64,000 bases of DNA, taken from assembly GCA_037349105.1 (NCBI GenBank), contig JAYJMM010000103.1, positions 1,116,001-1,180,000 of the forward strand. Direction: 5' to 3'. Shown piece by piece: positions 19,630-29,150 of this stretch; position 1 is the stretch's first letter, and every line of letters begins with the position of its first letter. Position numbers and translations under genes: made by a program. The DNA is from Limnomonas spitsbergensis. Its lineage: Eukaryota; Chlorophyta; Chlorophyceae; Chlamydomonadales. The notes beneath the pieces are model-generated. The model had not been told where the DNA came from, searched no databases, and saw nothing but the letters and a program-made list of their open reading frames with translations.

Positions 19630-22600
19630 TCATTCCACAGGCTGCGCCGACTGGGGCAAGCCCTCGGGCAGGTTTATCTTGAACGTCCAAGCCGAGCCGG
19701 ATTTGGGCCTGCCCCCCGCCCCCGGCAGCGCTACCATCGGTGCGGTTCCGGGCGGTCCCGGAGGTTTCTCCGTCACGATGGTAGCTGCTGCAGCCGCGTG
19801 TGCTGGGGGCCCGTTAGAGGGCGGGAGCGGCTGGCCGGCTGCAGGGTGGTGGTGGACAGCCTGGACAAAGATACAGCCAGGGGAACAGATACATTAATTC
19901 CAGCGTGCTTCAGCTACATCATGGGGGGACTGTTGGAGACGGCTGGCTGTCATCAACATGGAAGTAGACAGTCTGAACAAGAATACAGCCAGGGGAACAA
20001 GGGAGTTTTTTACAGCGTGCTTAAGCTACCGTAGATTCGACTTTACCCTTCCCACATAATTAACGTTGCTGGGGGGTGAGGGATACATGAGGATACTAGG
20101 TATCCATTGTCGACGCCAGTTTCCAGCCAGACATTCAGAGTTTGGGTATAAAGTTTGCCACTTCACACACACCTGCTCCCCAGACTCCTCAGCCATGAGG
20201 GACATGGCCTGATGCATGGACGCAGCCAGCTCAGCCTCGGCCATCCGCAGCTCCTCCGCGGCAGCGGCGGCAATGTCCCGCGCCCGGTCCACACGGCGCT
20301 GAGAAGCGATAACCTGCGCACACGGGTTATCGCTTCTCATGAAAAAATGCTCATGCTCGCATGCGTCAACTGCAATCCAGCTTCAATTCAATTACATGAC
20401 ATGGCAGGCGCCTGTGTTGTAGCAACCTCGAGGAGTCAAGGGCTTGGTCCAAATATATCTGAGAATGCAAAGACCTGCAGCAAAGACGGTTTGAGACGGT
20501 TATACAGTGTAAGGCGGTCAAAGACGGGGTGAGATGGTTTTAGACAGGGCCGAAGCAATAACCAACAGCAAGAGGGATTAGATGGGGTCAGGAGGTGAGT
20601 CTGGTGGACGTGTGGACCCATGATGATGATTGATTGAGAGATACAGTGACGTTAATTACGGTGCGCCCCACACACACACCTGCCACGGTTTTCGCTCAAG
20701 GAGGGTTTTTTGGGTACTTGTAAGTTTTAAGTTTCCGGTACTTTTAAGTTACTTTGAAGTTTTATAAGGATAAGCCTGGAGTTAAGATGGCAGCGTCCCT
20801 AGAGTGAACCATTGGCAGCGTGTCCACTGAATCCTGAGACTGTCGTGCCGGATGACATGGGTAAGGTAATGGGATGATGCATCATGACATGGGGGCTGAG
20901 TGTCATGGCGGCTCTTGTCTCTTGCTGACCTCTTTCCTCCCTCGGTGATGCGCAATTTAATCTCTTTCAGGGCGGGCTTCTGGCCAGAGGCCCCAGTTGA
21001 AGCGAGCAAAACCGCTTAGAGCGCCACTCGTAGACCGGTTCTAGTCTGGGCTCAATCGGGCCTTCGGTGGCCGTGGGCAGGGCCGGCTGAAGGAGGCCTC
21101 GTAGCCAAAAAGAACAAACAGCCCCAAACCTCTCTGAGGAAAGGACGCAAGACCCTTTCACCTCAACCTTACCTGACCGGAACGCGTGCATGCATTCGTG
21201 CAATCACTGCAATGCCTTTACCCGGGGTCTGTACCCAAAATCTTAACAGCAGGACATAAACCCTGATCCAAGAGCAGACACATAGACACACCTTGACGAG
21301 GGCACCTCCACGCGCTTTGCTGCGCTCCGCGACTGTGCGCACCTTCTCGCCCTGGTTGGATAGGAGAGACAGGGCATGGAAATTACAAAATGTGGCATAA
21401 ACATGGGAACACTAATCATAACAAATCATAAGGCAATGTGGACCTGATTTTACTTTCAATTGTTGGAACAAAAGTGCATGGGGCGCCAGAGGTGCAAAGT
21501 GCGAAAACGGTGCATGGGGGGCCAAAGGGTGCATAGGGGGCCAAAGGGTGCATAGTGCAACAACGGTGCATGGGGGGCCTAAGGGTGCATAGGGGGCCAA
21601 AGGGTGCATAGTGCAACAACGGTGCATGGGGGGCCAAAGGCTGCACAGGGGCCTAAGGGTGCATGGGGGGGCCTAAGGGTGCATGGGGGGTCATAGGGTG
21701 CATGGGGGGCCATAGGGTGCATGGGGGGCCAAGGGGTGCATGGGGGGCCAAAGGGCGCATGGGGGGCCGAAGGGAGAATGGGGGACCAAAGGGCGCATGG
21801 GGGGCCAAAGGGTGCATGGGGGTGAGGGGCCTAAGGGTGCATGGGGGGCCATAGGGTGCATGGGGGGCCAAAGGGTGCATGGGGGGCCATAGGGTGCATG
21901 GGGGGCCAAAGGGTGCATGGGGGGCCATAGGGTGCATGGGGGGCCAAAGGGTGCATGGGGGGCCAAAGGGTGCATGGGGGGCCAAAGGGTGCATGGTGGG
22001 CCAAAGGGTGCATGGTGGCCTGAAGGTGCATGGATGCCAAAGGGTGCATGGGGGCCAAGGGGTGCATGGGGGGACAAAGAGTGCATAGGGGGGCCAAAGG
22101 GTGCACAAGGGGATAAAGGGTGCATGGGGGGCCAAAGGGTGCATGAGGGGCTAAAGGGTGCATGGGAGGCCAAAGGGTGCGTGGGAGGCCTGAGGGTGCA
22201 TGGGGGGCCAGTAGGTGCATGGGGGCCAAAGGGTGCATGGGGGGCCAAAGGGTGCATGGGGGGCCTAAGGGTGCATGGGGGGCCAAAGGGTGCATGGGGG
22301 GCCAAAGGGTGCATGGGGGGCCATAGGGTGGATTGGGGGCCAAAGGGTGCATGAGGGTTCAAAGGGTGCATGGGGGATCAAAGGGTGCATGGGGGGTCAA
22401 AGGGTGCATGGGGGGCCATAGGGTGGATGCGGGGCCAAAGGGTGCATGGGGGGTCGAAGGGTGCATGAGGGGTCAAAGGGTGCATGAGGGGTCAAAGGGT
22501 GCATGGGAGCCAAAGGGTGCATGGGGGGCCAAAGGGTGCATGGGGGGCGTAAGAGAGCATGGGGGGGAGCAAAGGGTTGCATGGGGGGCAAATGTTGCAC

Positions 22601-23689
22601 ATCACCGGTGTCTACAAATAACACAGACAGTATCATCAGCGCAAGAGCAGATCACCCTGAGTTCAATTCAGGAGCAATGAGAAAGAAACCAGAAGTAATA
22701 TCCTCACAAACTGTTCAAGGAGCTTCAACGTGCCGTCAATGACAGATACCGTTTTGGGCCCTTAACCTGGTGTGTCTGTGTTTCTATTTGATTGCATCTA
22801 TGGAGGGGGCTTTTGCGTATGCGGTAAGCAGCAAAAGGCGAAGCAAAGCCTCGTCATGCAGGCAGCTGGGTTCATCATGCAGGCGGCTGGGCTGCTGAGG
22901 GCGAATCCCTGCATGGGTTGAGGAAAAGAGGGAAGCTACTAGCATGCATGATACCCATGCGCCATGTGCCCATGTATACGCCGTGGTGGCTGCCCGGGCG
23001 TCCGCCGAAACTTGTCAGGTGCGCTCTAAAAATGACACTCTGTGAGCCCTCTTGCGGAACGTGCTGTGACTGCTATGATCCTTCAGATCATACACCACAA
23101 ACCGTGACTACCAGCACATCATATATCATACATCCCCCCTGGTTAGCCTCTTCTGCTGGCCCGCTTTCCTATAATCAGCTGCAAAGCTTCGCATGGCCTG
23201 CAAATACGGTTCTCCCCCATGCGTGAGTGTCAGCAGGCTTTGGGAGAGGCTCTGACCACAGCTCAGGCATAATGGCATCCAAGGTCCAAGGAGGCTCTCG
23301 GTGTGAGGAGGCTTGCTTCTTGACAGTACGAGGGGCAACGCGGAGGGGTCATGGCGCTCGTATGGGGCATGCGCATGGCGGGGCATGATGCGCAAGCTCA
23401 CCAGGAACGCCAACTTGGCCGTCTCAGTCTCTTTGCCGATACGCTCCCGGTTCAGTGCATCCTCGAGATCCACGATCCGGGCAGCCAGCTCAGCCTCCTT
23501 CCTGCTGGTTGCAGCTGCCCCATGATCGGCAGTGGTTCCGCCAGGGGGTCCCCCGCGCTGCGGGGGGGCGCCCCGAGCCCGGTGCCGCTTGCGTGTTGCG
23601 ACGTCGTCCTCGGACGACGAGGAGCTGCTGGTGGACGTGCCGCTTTCGTCGCTCATGCGCTTGCCTGGGCGGCTCGCCCTGTCTTGCAT
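19630..23689 (-). CDS. Ser-rich coiled-coil protein with Pro-rich tail, four exons, 239 residues
   Basis: Exons 23689-23402 (96 codons), 21351-21292 (20), 20313-20173 (47) and 19860-19630 (76 plus stop), all phase 0, with donors GTGAGC, GTGTGT and GTGTGT and acceptors CCAG, GCAG and CCAG. The start could be 23689 or the internal Met at 23656. Residues 13-35 are acidic and Ser-rich (SDESGTSTSSSSSSEDD), then Arg/Gly/Pro-rich, then a long charged helix (KEAELAARIVDLEDALNRER; ERSKARGG; RARDIAAAAAEELRMAEAEL) that should form a coiled coil. The C-terminal exon is Pro/Ala/Gly-rich (PPGPPGTAPMVALPGAGG). No domain I recognise. Intron 1 contains the G-rich minisatellite; intron 3 contains a decayed copy of the exon 4 edge (19950-20000). 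Confidence 0.65.
20300..20339. repeat. 15-bp hairpin spanning a splice acceptor
   Basis: The arm TGAGAAGCGATAACC at 20300-20314 is exactly complementary to 20325-20339, loop 10 bases. On the minus strand the coding copy (GGTTATCGCTTCTCA) is the first 15 bases of exon 3 of the coiled-coil gene or lies next to them, and the inverted copy lies in the intron just before the acceptor. A stem here could hide the acceptor. Confidence 0.8.
20965..21115 (+). mobile_element. Dispersed GGCC-core repeat, degenerate copy
   Basis: Contains GCTTCTGGCCAGAGGCCCCA, CTGGGCTCAATCGGGCCTTC and GGTGGCCGTGGGCAGGGC, matching the body of the repeat described at 3335-3520. The leading CAGCTACA motifs are eroded. Intronic in the coiled-coil gene. 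Confidence 0.6.
21475..22600. repeat. G-rich 19-bp minisatellite, about 58 copies
   Basis: Units of GCATGGGGGGCCAAAGGGT with CATA, CCTA and GTCA variants, in intron 1 of the coiled-coil gene. Runs of six or seven G recur every 19 bases on the plus strand. It gives long artefactual ORFs on both strands (Pro/Ala/His on minus, Gly/Lys/His on plus). Confidence 0.95.
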
Positions 23690-25250
23690 TTTGCAGTGGG
23701 GCGCTGGTTTGACAAGAGGATTTGATCCGCGTCTATATGCGCGAAGAGACTTTAAATAATTCGACTATTAGAAAGATCACAAAATGCAAGCGAGAGGGTG
23801 GCGATTGGGTTGGTAGAAAGTGCCTGTGGCTTGATCAAGTTGGTTAAGGTCACCCCCCACATAGATGGGACTGGATAAACTATGTCGCGTTGAACACTCT
23901 TTTAGTTTGACGTTTCAAGGATTACTGCGTACTCCTACTGAGTGTGATAGACAGTGACTAGACATCTTCTGATAACTCCACATCTCTCCCCCCTGCCGTA
24001 CATATTTTATACCATGCTGCCTGCACTAGATGGTGCAAGCAGCTACTGGTCGCAAGTTGCAGTCATACAATACATACATACAATGGCCATGAATTCCACG
24101 TATGCCGGTCGTTGCCCCGTCCGAAATACAAGAACATCTTCATCGCCAGCAACTCCCAACCTCTGTGTACTAAGGATGCGACATCTGCACCTCACGGCTC
24201 TTGAGGTGGCAGAGTTACATGCTGGCGAAATCGTTCCTACAGCCTCTTCGGTAGGCCCCGCACGCAATCGCCCACCTGTACTCCCGTTCAGTTGCCGTCG
24301 GTTCCTCACCCCTATCCTACCTGGCTGCTGCAAACGACTGGCATGCAATGCGCAAAAACCAGCGCAAGCCTCGGCCATTCACTTCTCCTCAACATGTCGT
24401 GAAGCGACTGCAAGCACGACTTGCCGGCCTGCTTTTTGCCTGGTGCCCGTCTGGGGTCGGTGTTGCGTTTCCACTCACACAGTCACACATATTGCGTTCG
24501 CGTACCGCATCAGACACGAGGGAGAAGGGGGGGCAACACGAGGGAGAAAAGGGGGCAACGAGGGGGGGCAACACGAGGGAGAAGGGGGGGCAACAGTGCA
24601 ACACACACCGAAACAAAACTTTAGGCCAGTAATGGAAATATCCTGCAAGACGCACTCACCAGGGCCATGCAGAAGTGCATGGCCCGCTCCGCTGAATGGG
24701 GTTGCTATGGCAGGGAAAGCCGGAAAGGGGTGGGAGGGTGCATGGTGAAACATAAAAATGCGCCTAGGGCGCTAGGGCTTGCATGGCAGCAACATGTTCA
24801 TAACATAGCTGTGATGCAATGTCGACTCTCAATTCCAGCTACCATGTACAGACAGGACCAATGGGACCATGGAGCAGCCATGCGGCCATGCCATCCTCCT
24901 AATATGTGAGGGGGGCAGGACTTGGAACCCGTAGATCCAGACAGTGAGGGGGGGAGAGAAGAGTGTGTGGCGGGTACTTTCAGCAGGAACAAGGGTTTCT
25001 TTTGTTTTGTCTGTCCGCGGAAGAAAACCAGGAAGAATTGCCAAGTGGCATTTTGCTGACTGATTTTGCTTGTACGCTACCTTACCAAGCACTGATTGCT
25101 GCCAGCAGCAGGGCCCAGCGGGCTTGCACCGTTTTAAACTTATTGCTGCCAACTGAGTGGTGGTACGGTTGCGTGCACGCTTCCTGAATCCACGTTTCAT
25201 GACGTATACCCACTATACCGTATTACCGTATGTATTTAGACCGTGTACTG
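23690..25250. other. 1.5 kb without a supported gene
   Basis: Upstream of the coiled-coil gene. 24515-24600 is a short GGGGGGCAACACGAGGGAGAA repeat. 24785-24985 is a copy of the tRNA-like SINE (GACCATGGAGCAGCCATG, GAACCCGTAGATCC, TGTGGCGGGTA). The 264-residue ORF at 23954-24748 crosses the G-rich repeat and has no domain. Confidence 0.45.
24785..24985 (+). mobile_element. SINE-like element, second copy
   Basis: Aligns with 15400-15545 through CAGCTACCATGTACAGACAG, GGACCATGGAGCAGCCATG, CATGCCATCCTCCTAAT, TGTGAGGGGGGCAGGACTTG and GAGAGAAGAGTGTGTGGCGG. It diverges before the B-box stretch, which is damaged here. Confidence 0.55.
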
Positions 25251-25254
25251 GTGT

Positions 25255-28080
25255 GATTTGGTCTGCGGCCGAAGCTGCTGGCATGACGCGCACTCCGCGG
25301 CCCCATGCCCAGCATGGGCAGCATCAGGGCGCCCCCTGGTGGGATGCGGAGGTTTAGAGCGCCTAAGCTGCGCTGCGAGCCAAGTGGCTTTGCAGTGCCC
25401 CGGGCCCAGAGCGCAAGGCAGCCAGGCAGCGCTACAAGTCCACAGCATGACGCCGTCGCCGGTACTACATGCGCCATATGGCAGCGGCTATAGCTGACAG
25501 GCTGCAGCGTAGCGAGTGTAACGTACACCGGGAGCAGCTGCAGGAGAGGCGGCAGACCTGCCCCACCACGGCTGTCTCCTCCCTGAAGTGGGAGGCACAC
25601 CTGCGACAGCAATTCACCGCCACTGTGCCCCTCTCTCCTGCAGCGCCACAGGCAAACTTGCCCACTACCACCGCTCAGCCGGAGGACCCAGGCGTGTCAG
25701 CTGAGCAGCTTGCCTCTTGCTTCGCAAGGGCTTTCTCCCACATGCGCGTACACACTGCGGCGGGCCTAGACGGTCTGGCGGCACCCTTTATCAAGTTGGC
25801 TATGGTTGAGGACGATTCAGAGGGGGAGCAATGGCACGTGCTGAGGGATCTGCTTCAAGACTGGTTGACTGCGATGGCGGTGCGGGGGGGAATGCCTAGT
25901 GCCTGGCAGCCAGTCAGGATTCAGCCGGTTTACAAGAAGGGCAAACCCCCTTGATCCCGGTAATTACCAGCCCATCGCCATCACTAGCCTGCTTTACCGG
26001 CTGTATGCCAGCATGCTCACTGCCATCACTGATGAGTGGGCGCAATTGCACGGCCACGTCCCTCCTGAGCAGTTTGGTTTTCAACAGCACCGTAGGCTGC
26101 TTTCAACAGCGCCGTAGGCTGCTTTCCTCCTCAGACATGCAGTCCATGCTCAACGGGCAGCTGCAGGCCGTGGCAAGCTGCATGTGGCCTTTGTGGACTT
26201 CACAAAGGCCTACTATGACAGAGTGCCCCAGGAGCAGCTGTGGCGGCATCTATGCGAGCATCTTCACATGCATGCATGCCTGTTACGCGCGGTGCAAGCG
26301 CATTATGACTGTGCAGTTTACACGCTCACTGACGGCCACAAGCACACTGGTCCTGTGCCTTGCACCAGAGGCATCAAGCAGGGCTGCCCCCTGAGCCCCC
26401 TGCTCTTCAGCCTTTACCTCAGTGACCTGCCGGCCATGCTCGCAGCCAAGTGCCCGGCAGAGGGCAGTGAGCTGCAGGCGGGGCGACAGCTATGCTGCCT
26501 GCTGTATACGGACGACCTCTCCCTGCTAGCCCGCACCCCAGCAGGGCTGCAACGCATGCTTGATGCCTTGCATGAGTATGCGGCACGTAAACAGCTTCAG
26601 GTCAATGTCAGTAAGACAGAGATCATGGAGTTTGGCAGCCGCTTAGCAGCGCAGCGCCGACAGCCAGCCCATGTGTGCGTGCGTTTGCGGCCCTGACCGT
26701 GCCGTGTTGAAGCGCGTCCAAGAATTCAAGTTCTTGGGCATCACTCAGCACGTCAGCGGCGGCCTGAAGAGGGCCATGGAGGGTAGAGAGGCGCCTTTGG
26801 CTGCCGAGCTGCACCGCGTTCGCCGCATGGCAGCCAGGGTGGGCTTAAGGCGCCATCTTCCAACCCGCATCAGGTTGGCAGCTGTGTAGGCAGAGCATGC
26901 GGTCAACTACGGCGACGTGGTGTGGGCCACCAGCCACCTTCGACCGCGGCAATGTCTCTCCAGCAAAATGCAGTCTAGCTCGCTTCAGCACCTACGCCAG
27001 GCTGCGGGGCTACCTGCATCAGCCGCCAGTTGGGGAGTCCTGAGAGAGCTGCAGCTCCAGCCACTGCAGCGAGACTGGTGGACCCATGTCCACCCCTTCT
27101 ACAATGCAGCGGCGGCACAGCAATACAGCCCTCTCATGGCTTAAGCCATGGCAGCAGATATGCAGCTTGCAGTCAGCCAGGTCACTGGCGGCCGCACTTG
27201 GTGCTCTGATCTGCTGGGTGCATTAGAGGAGCTGGAGCGGGGGGCAGCCACCCCCACCATGGCAGCAGCTGCCCTACAGCGCCTACCCGTCACAGAGGTG
27301 TTAGCACTCGTTGACGCAGCCTACGAGCAAGCACGGCTGGACGCAAGCGGCGGTGGGGACCCCAGGGACCCTACCACCGAGCACAGATCTGCGGCGACCT
27401 ACTGCGCCTGGTTCCAGTCCACGGCGGGTGACGTGCTGGCGCAAACAAAGAGCCGCACTAGCCAGAGGGAGTGTGCTTGTGTGCGAATGATTTGCGACTG
27501 CGGCTCGGCAAGATTAGCACGGATGATACCAGAGGACGGCGCAACGGTCAGCGGCGAGAGGCACGCTACTGCCGGCAGGGTTGGGCACGGGGGGGATAGC
27601 GAGCAGGTGGAGGGTGCGCTACATGTGTGCTTCCAGTGCCCTAGTGTCAGGGAGCAGTCGCGGGAGCGGGGGTGGGCAGGTCCTCCGGGCGCTGCCACTT
27701 ACTTCCGCCAGCTGTACCAGGCGAAGCAGGGGTTGGATGCACTTGCTTTTGTGGACTGTGCTGTGGGCATTATTGAGGGTTAGTCTCCAGGGATTCTGAG
27801 GCGCCGGTGTCGTTTGCCTTTCCGACCTTCTCTTTTGGTCATTTTGTTGTTGTTTGCCCCCTTTTTACTTTCTTCTCTTCTCCCTTCTGATCAGTGGGGC
27901 GCCCTCGCGGCCAAGCAATGGAACTCAGGTGTCGGACTTGGTCTTCTTCGCCTTCACAGCCTCACCTTTTGTTCCTTTCCCCCTCTTCATTTTAGTTTCT
28001 TCTTCTCTCCCTTCTGAACAGTTGGGCGCCCACGCGGCCGAGCTTTGAGCGGGCCCAGAGGTGTTACGTTTTTGACTGGT
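25255..28080 (+). pseudogene. Non-LTR retrotransposon, 5'-truncated and inactivated
   Basis: Coding remains in order: a linker with PWWDAEV typical of the end of an endonuclease domain (25335-25355); RT blocks PVRIQPVYKKGKPP (to 25953), NYQPIAITSLLYRLYASML (25965-26025) and PEQFGFQ; VAFVDFTKAYYDRVP (26184-26230); GIKQGCPLSPLLFSLYLSDL (26371-26430); active site YTDDLSLLA (26505-26531); EFKFLGIT (26720-26745); then a C-terminal Cys-containing region to the stop at 27781. It is broken by a frameshift near 25952, a 22-base tandem duplication (26079-26100 and 26101-26122), another frame change near 26680, and in-frame stops at 26887 and 27142. The 3' end carries GGCGCCCACGCGGCCGAGC and GCCCAGAGGTGTTACGTT, shared with short copies elsewhere. 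The clade was not determined. Confidence 0.9.
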
Positions 28081-28479
28081 ATGTTCAGGAATCAGGACGT
28101 AAAAATTGTTAGCCCCAGAAAGAAAGGGGCAGGAGCGATCCGGAAGGGACAGACCCATTTGCCTGCTCGGCTTGCTAGACCAATCAAATTCGCAACTGTC
28201 CTTGCAACATGCTGAAGTGCTTTAGTAGAACTCAGAATCTCAACACAAAAACCCTCCAAACATTTTTTATTTTTCAATTTCAATTACAGGTAGGTAGTAA
28301 ACGGCAGGTAGTACATGGCAGCAAGGCGGGGAGCATGCCGCAAAACTTCATACCGCCCCCCCTCTTACACCGCCCCACGTTCATATGACCTAGGGGACTC
28401 CCAGCAACAGGTCTTACCGTTTCACTTTCTTTCCCCTTGTTTCTTTTCTTTGGCAAGTAAAAGATTTGCAGCAGCTGCA

Positions 28480-29150
28480 TCAGAATTTTCAACAGTACAA
28501 CAAATTTTGATGCAGCTGCAAATATCTCGCTCCCACCACCGTGAACGCTGCCGTCATCCCATCCACAATTCCACATCATCATGCACACCCATATCTATAC
28601 TAGGATGCACGCTATGTATCGCCAGAGCTTTGCAGCAGCTGCGACAGATTCTTTAGACGTCAACACAGCATATTTGAGGCAGCTGCATGCAGCCAACCTT
28701 TCACCGCCCTGATGAACGCTGTCGTCATCCAGATTTTTCACCGCCGCGCCGTGTACACGCACTTTACAATGCACGCTATCGATCGTCAGAGCTTTGCGGC
28801 ACCGTTGCTGGCACCACCATGGACGCTGTCGTCGTCCGAGGAAGTGGGCGGAGGGGCGTTCCAAACATACTCCGTCTGACAGTGGGATGGCAAGGGGAAA
28901 GAGTGAAGGGTTGAGCACTGTTGGTGGCAACCGTTTCCATGGCGTTGCCAGGCAATGCCATGGAAACTGTCGTCCTCTGAGGAAGTGGGCGGAGGGGCGT
29001 TCCCAATATACTCCGTCTGATAGCAGGCAAGTACAGGGGGATAATAATGCAGGTTTGAGCATTGTTGATGGCAACGCCATGGACATTATCATCAAGCGGG
29101 AACATTGGCGAGGGGGCATTCCAAACGTACTGTATAACAGGTTAAGCTTC
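28480..29150 (-). repeat. Five tandem copies of the terminal G6PDH exon
   Basis: The terminal exon (28875-28786) encodes [20 protein letters not shown]. Copies of the same reading occur near 29140-29065 ([18 protein letters not shown]), 29020-28930 ([18 protein letters not shown]), 28745-28680 (DDDSVHQGGERL) and 28575-28500 (DDGSVHGGGSEI). The first two keep an acceptor-like AG before them. Spacing is about 110-150 bases. Only the 28875-28786 copy combines a strong polypyrimidine acceptor, an unbroken frame after exon 16 and a nearby stop. Confidence 0.8.
28764..28768 (-). terminator. TGTAA after the G6PDH stop
   Basis: TGTAA on the minus strand begins 18 bases after the predicted stop. It matches the chlorophyte poly(A) signal but is unusually close. 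A second TGTAA lies on the minus strand near 28284 and could be the real one, giving a 3' UTR of about 0.5 kb. Confidence 0.35.

Noticed and set aside
21653..22371. Long ORFs in the G-rich minisatellite
   Set aside because: Translation of a 19-bp repeat in three frames on both strands; it lies in an intron of the coiled-coil gene.
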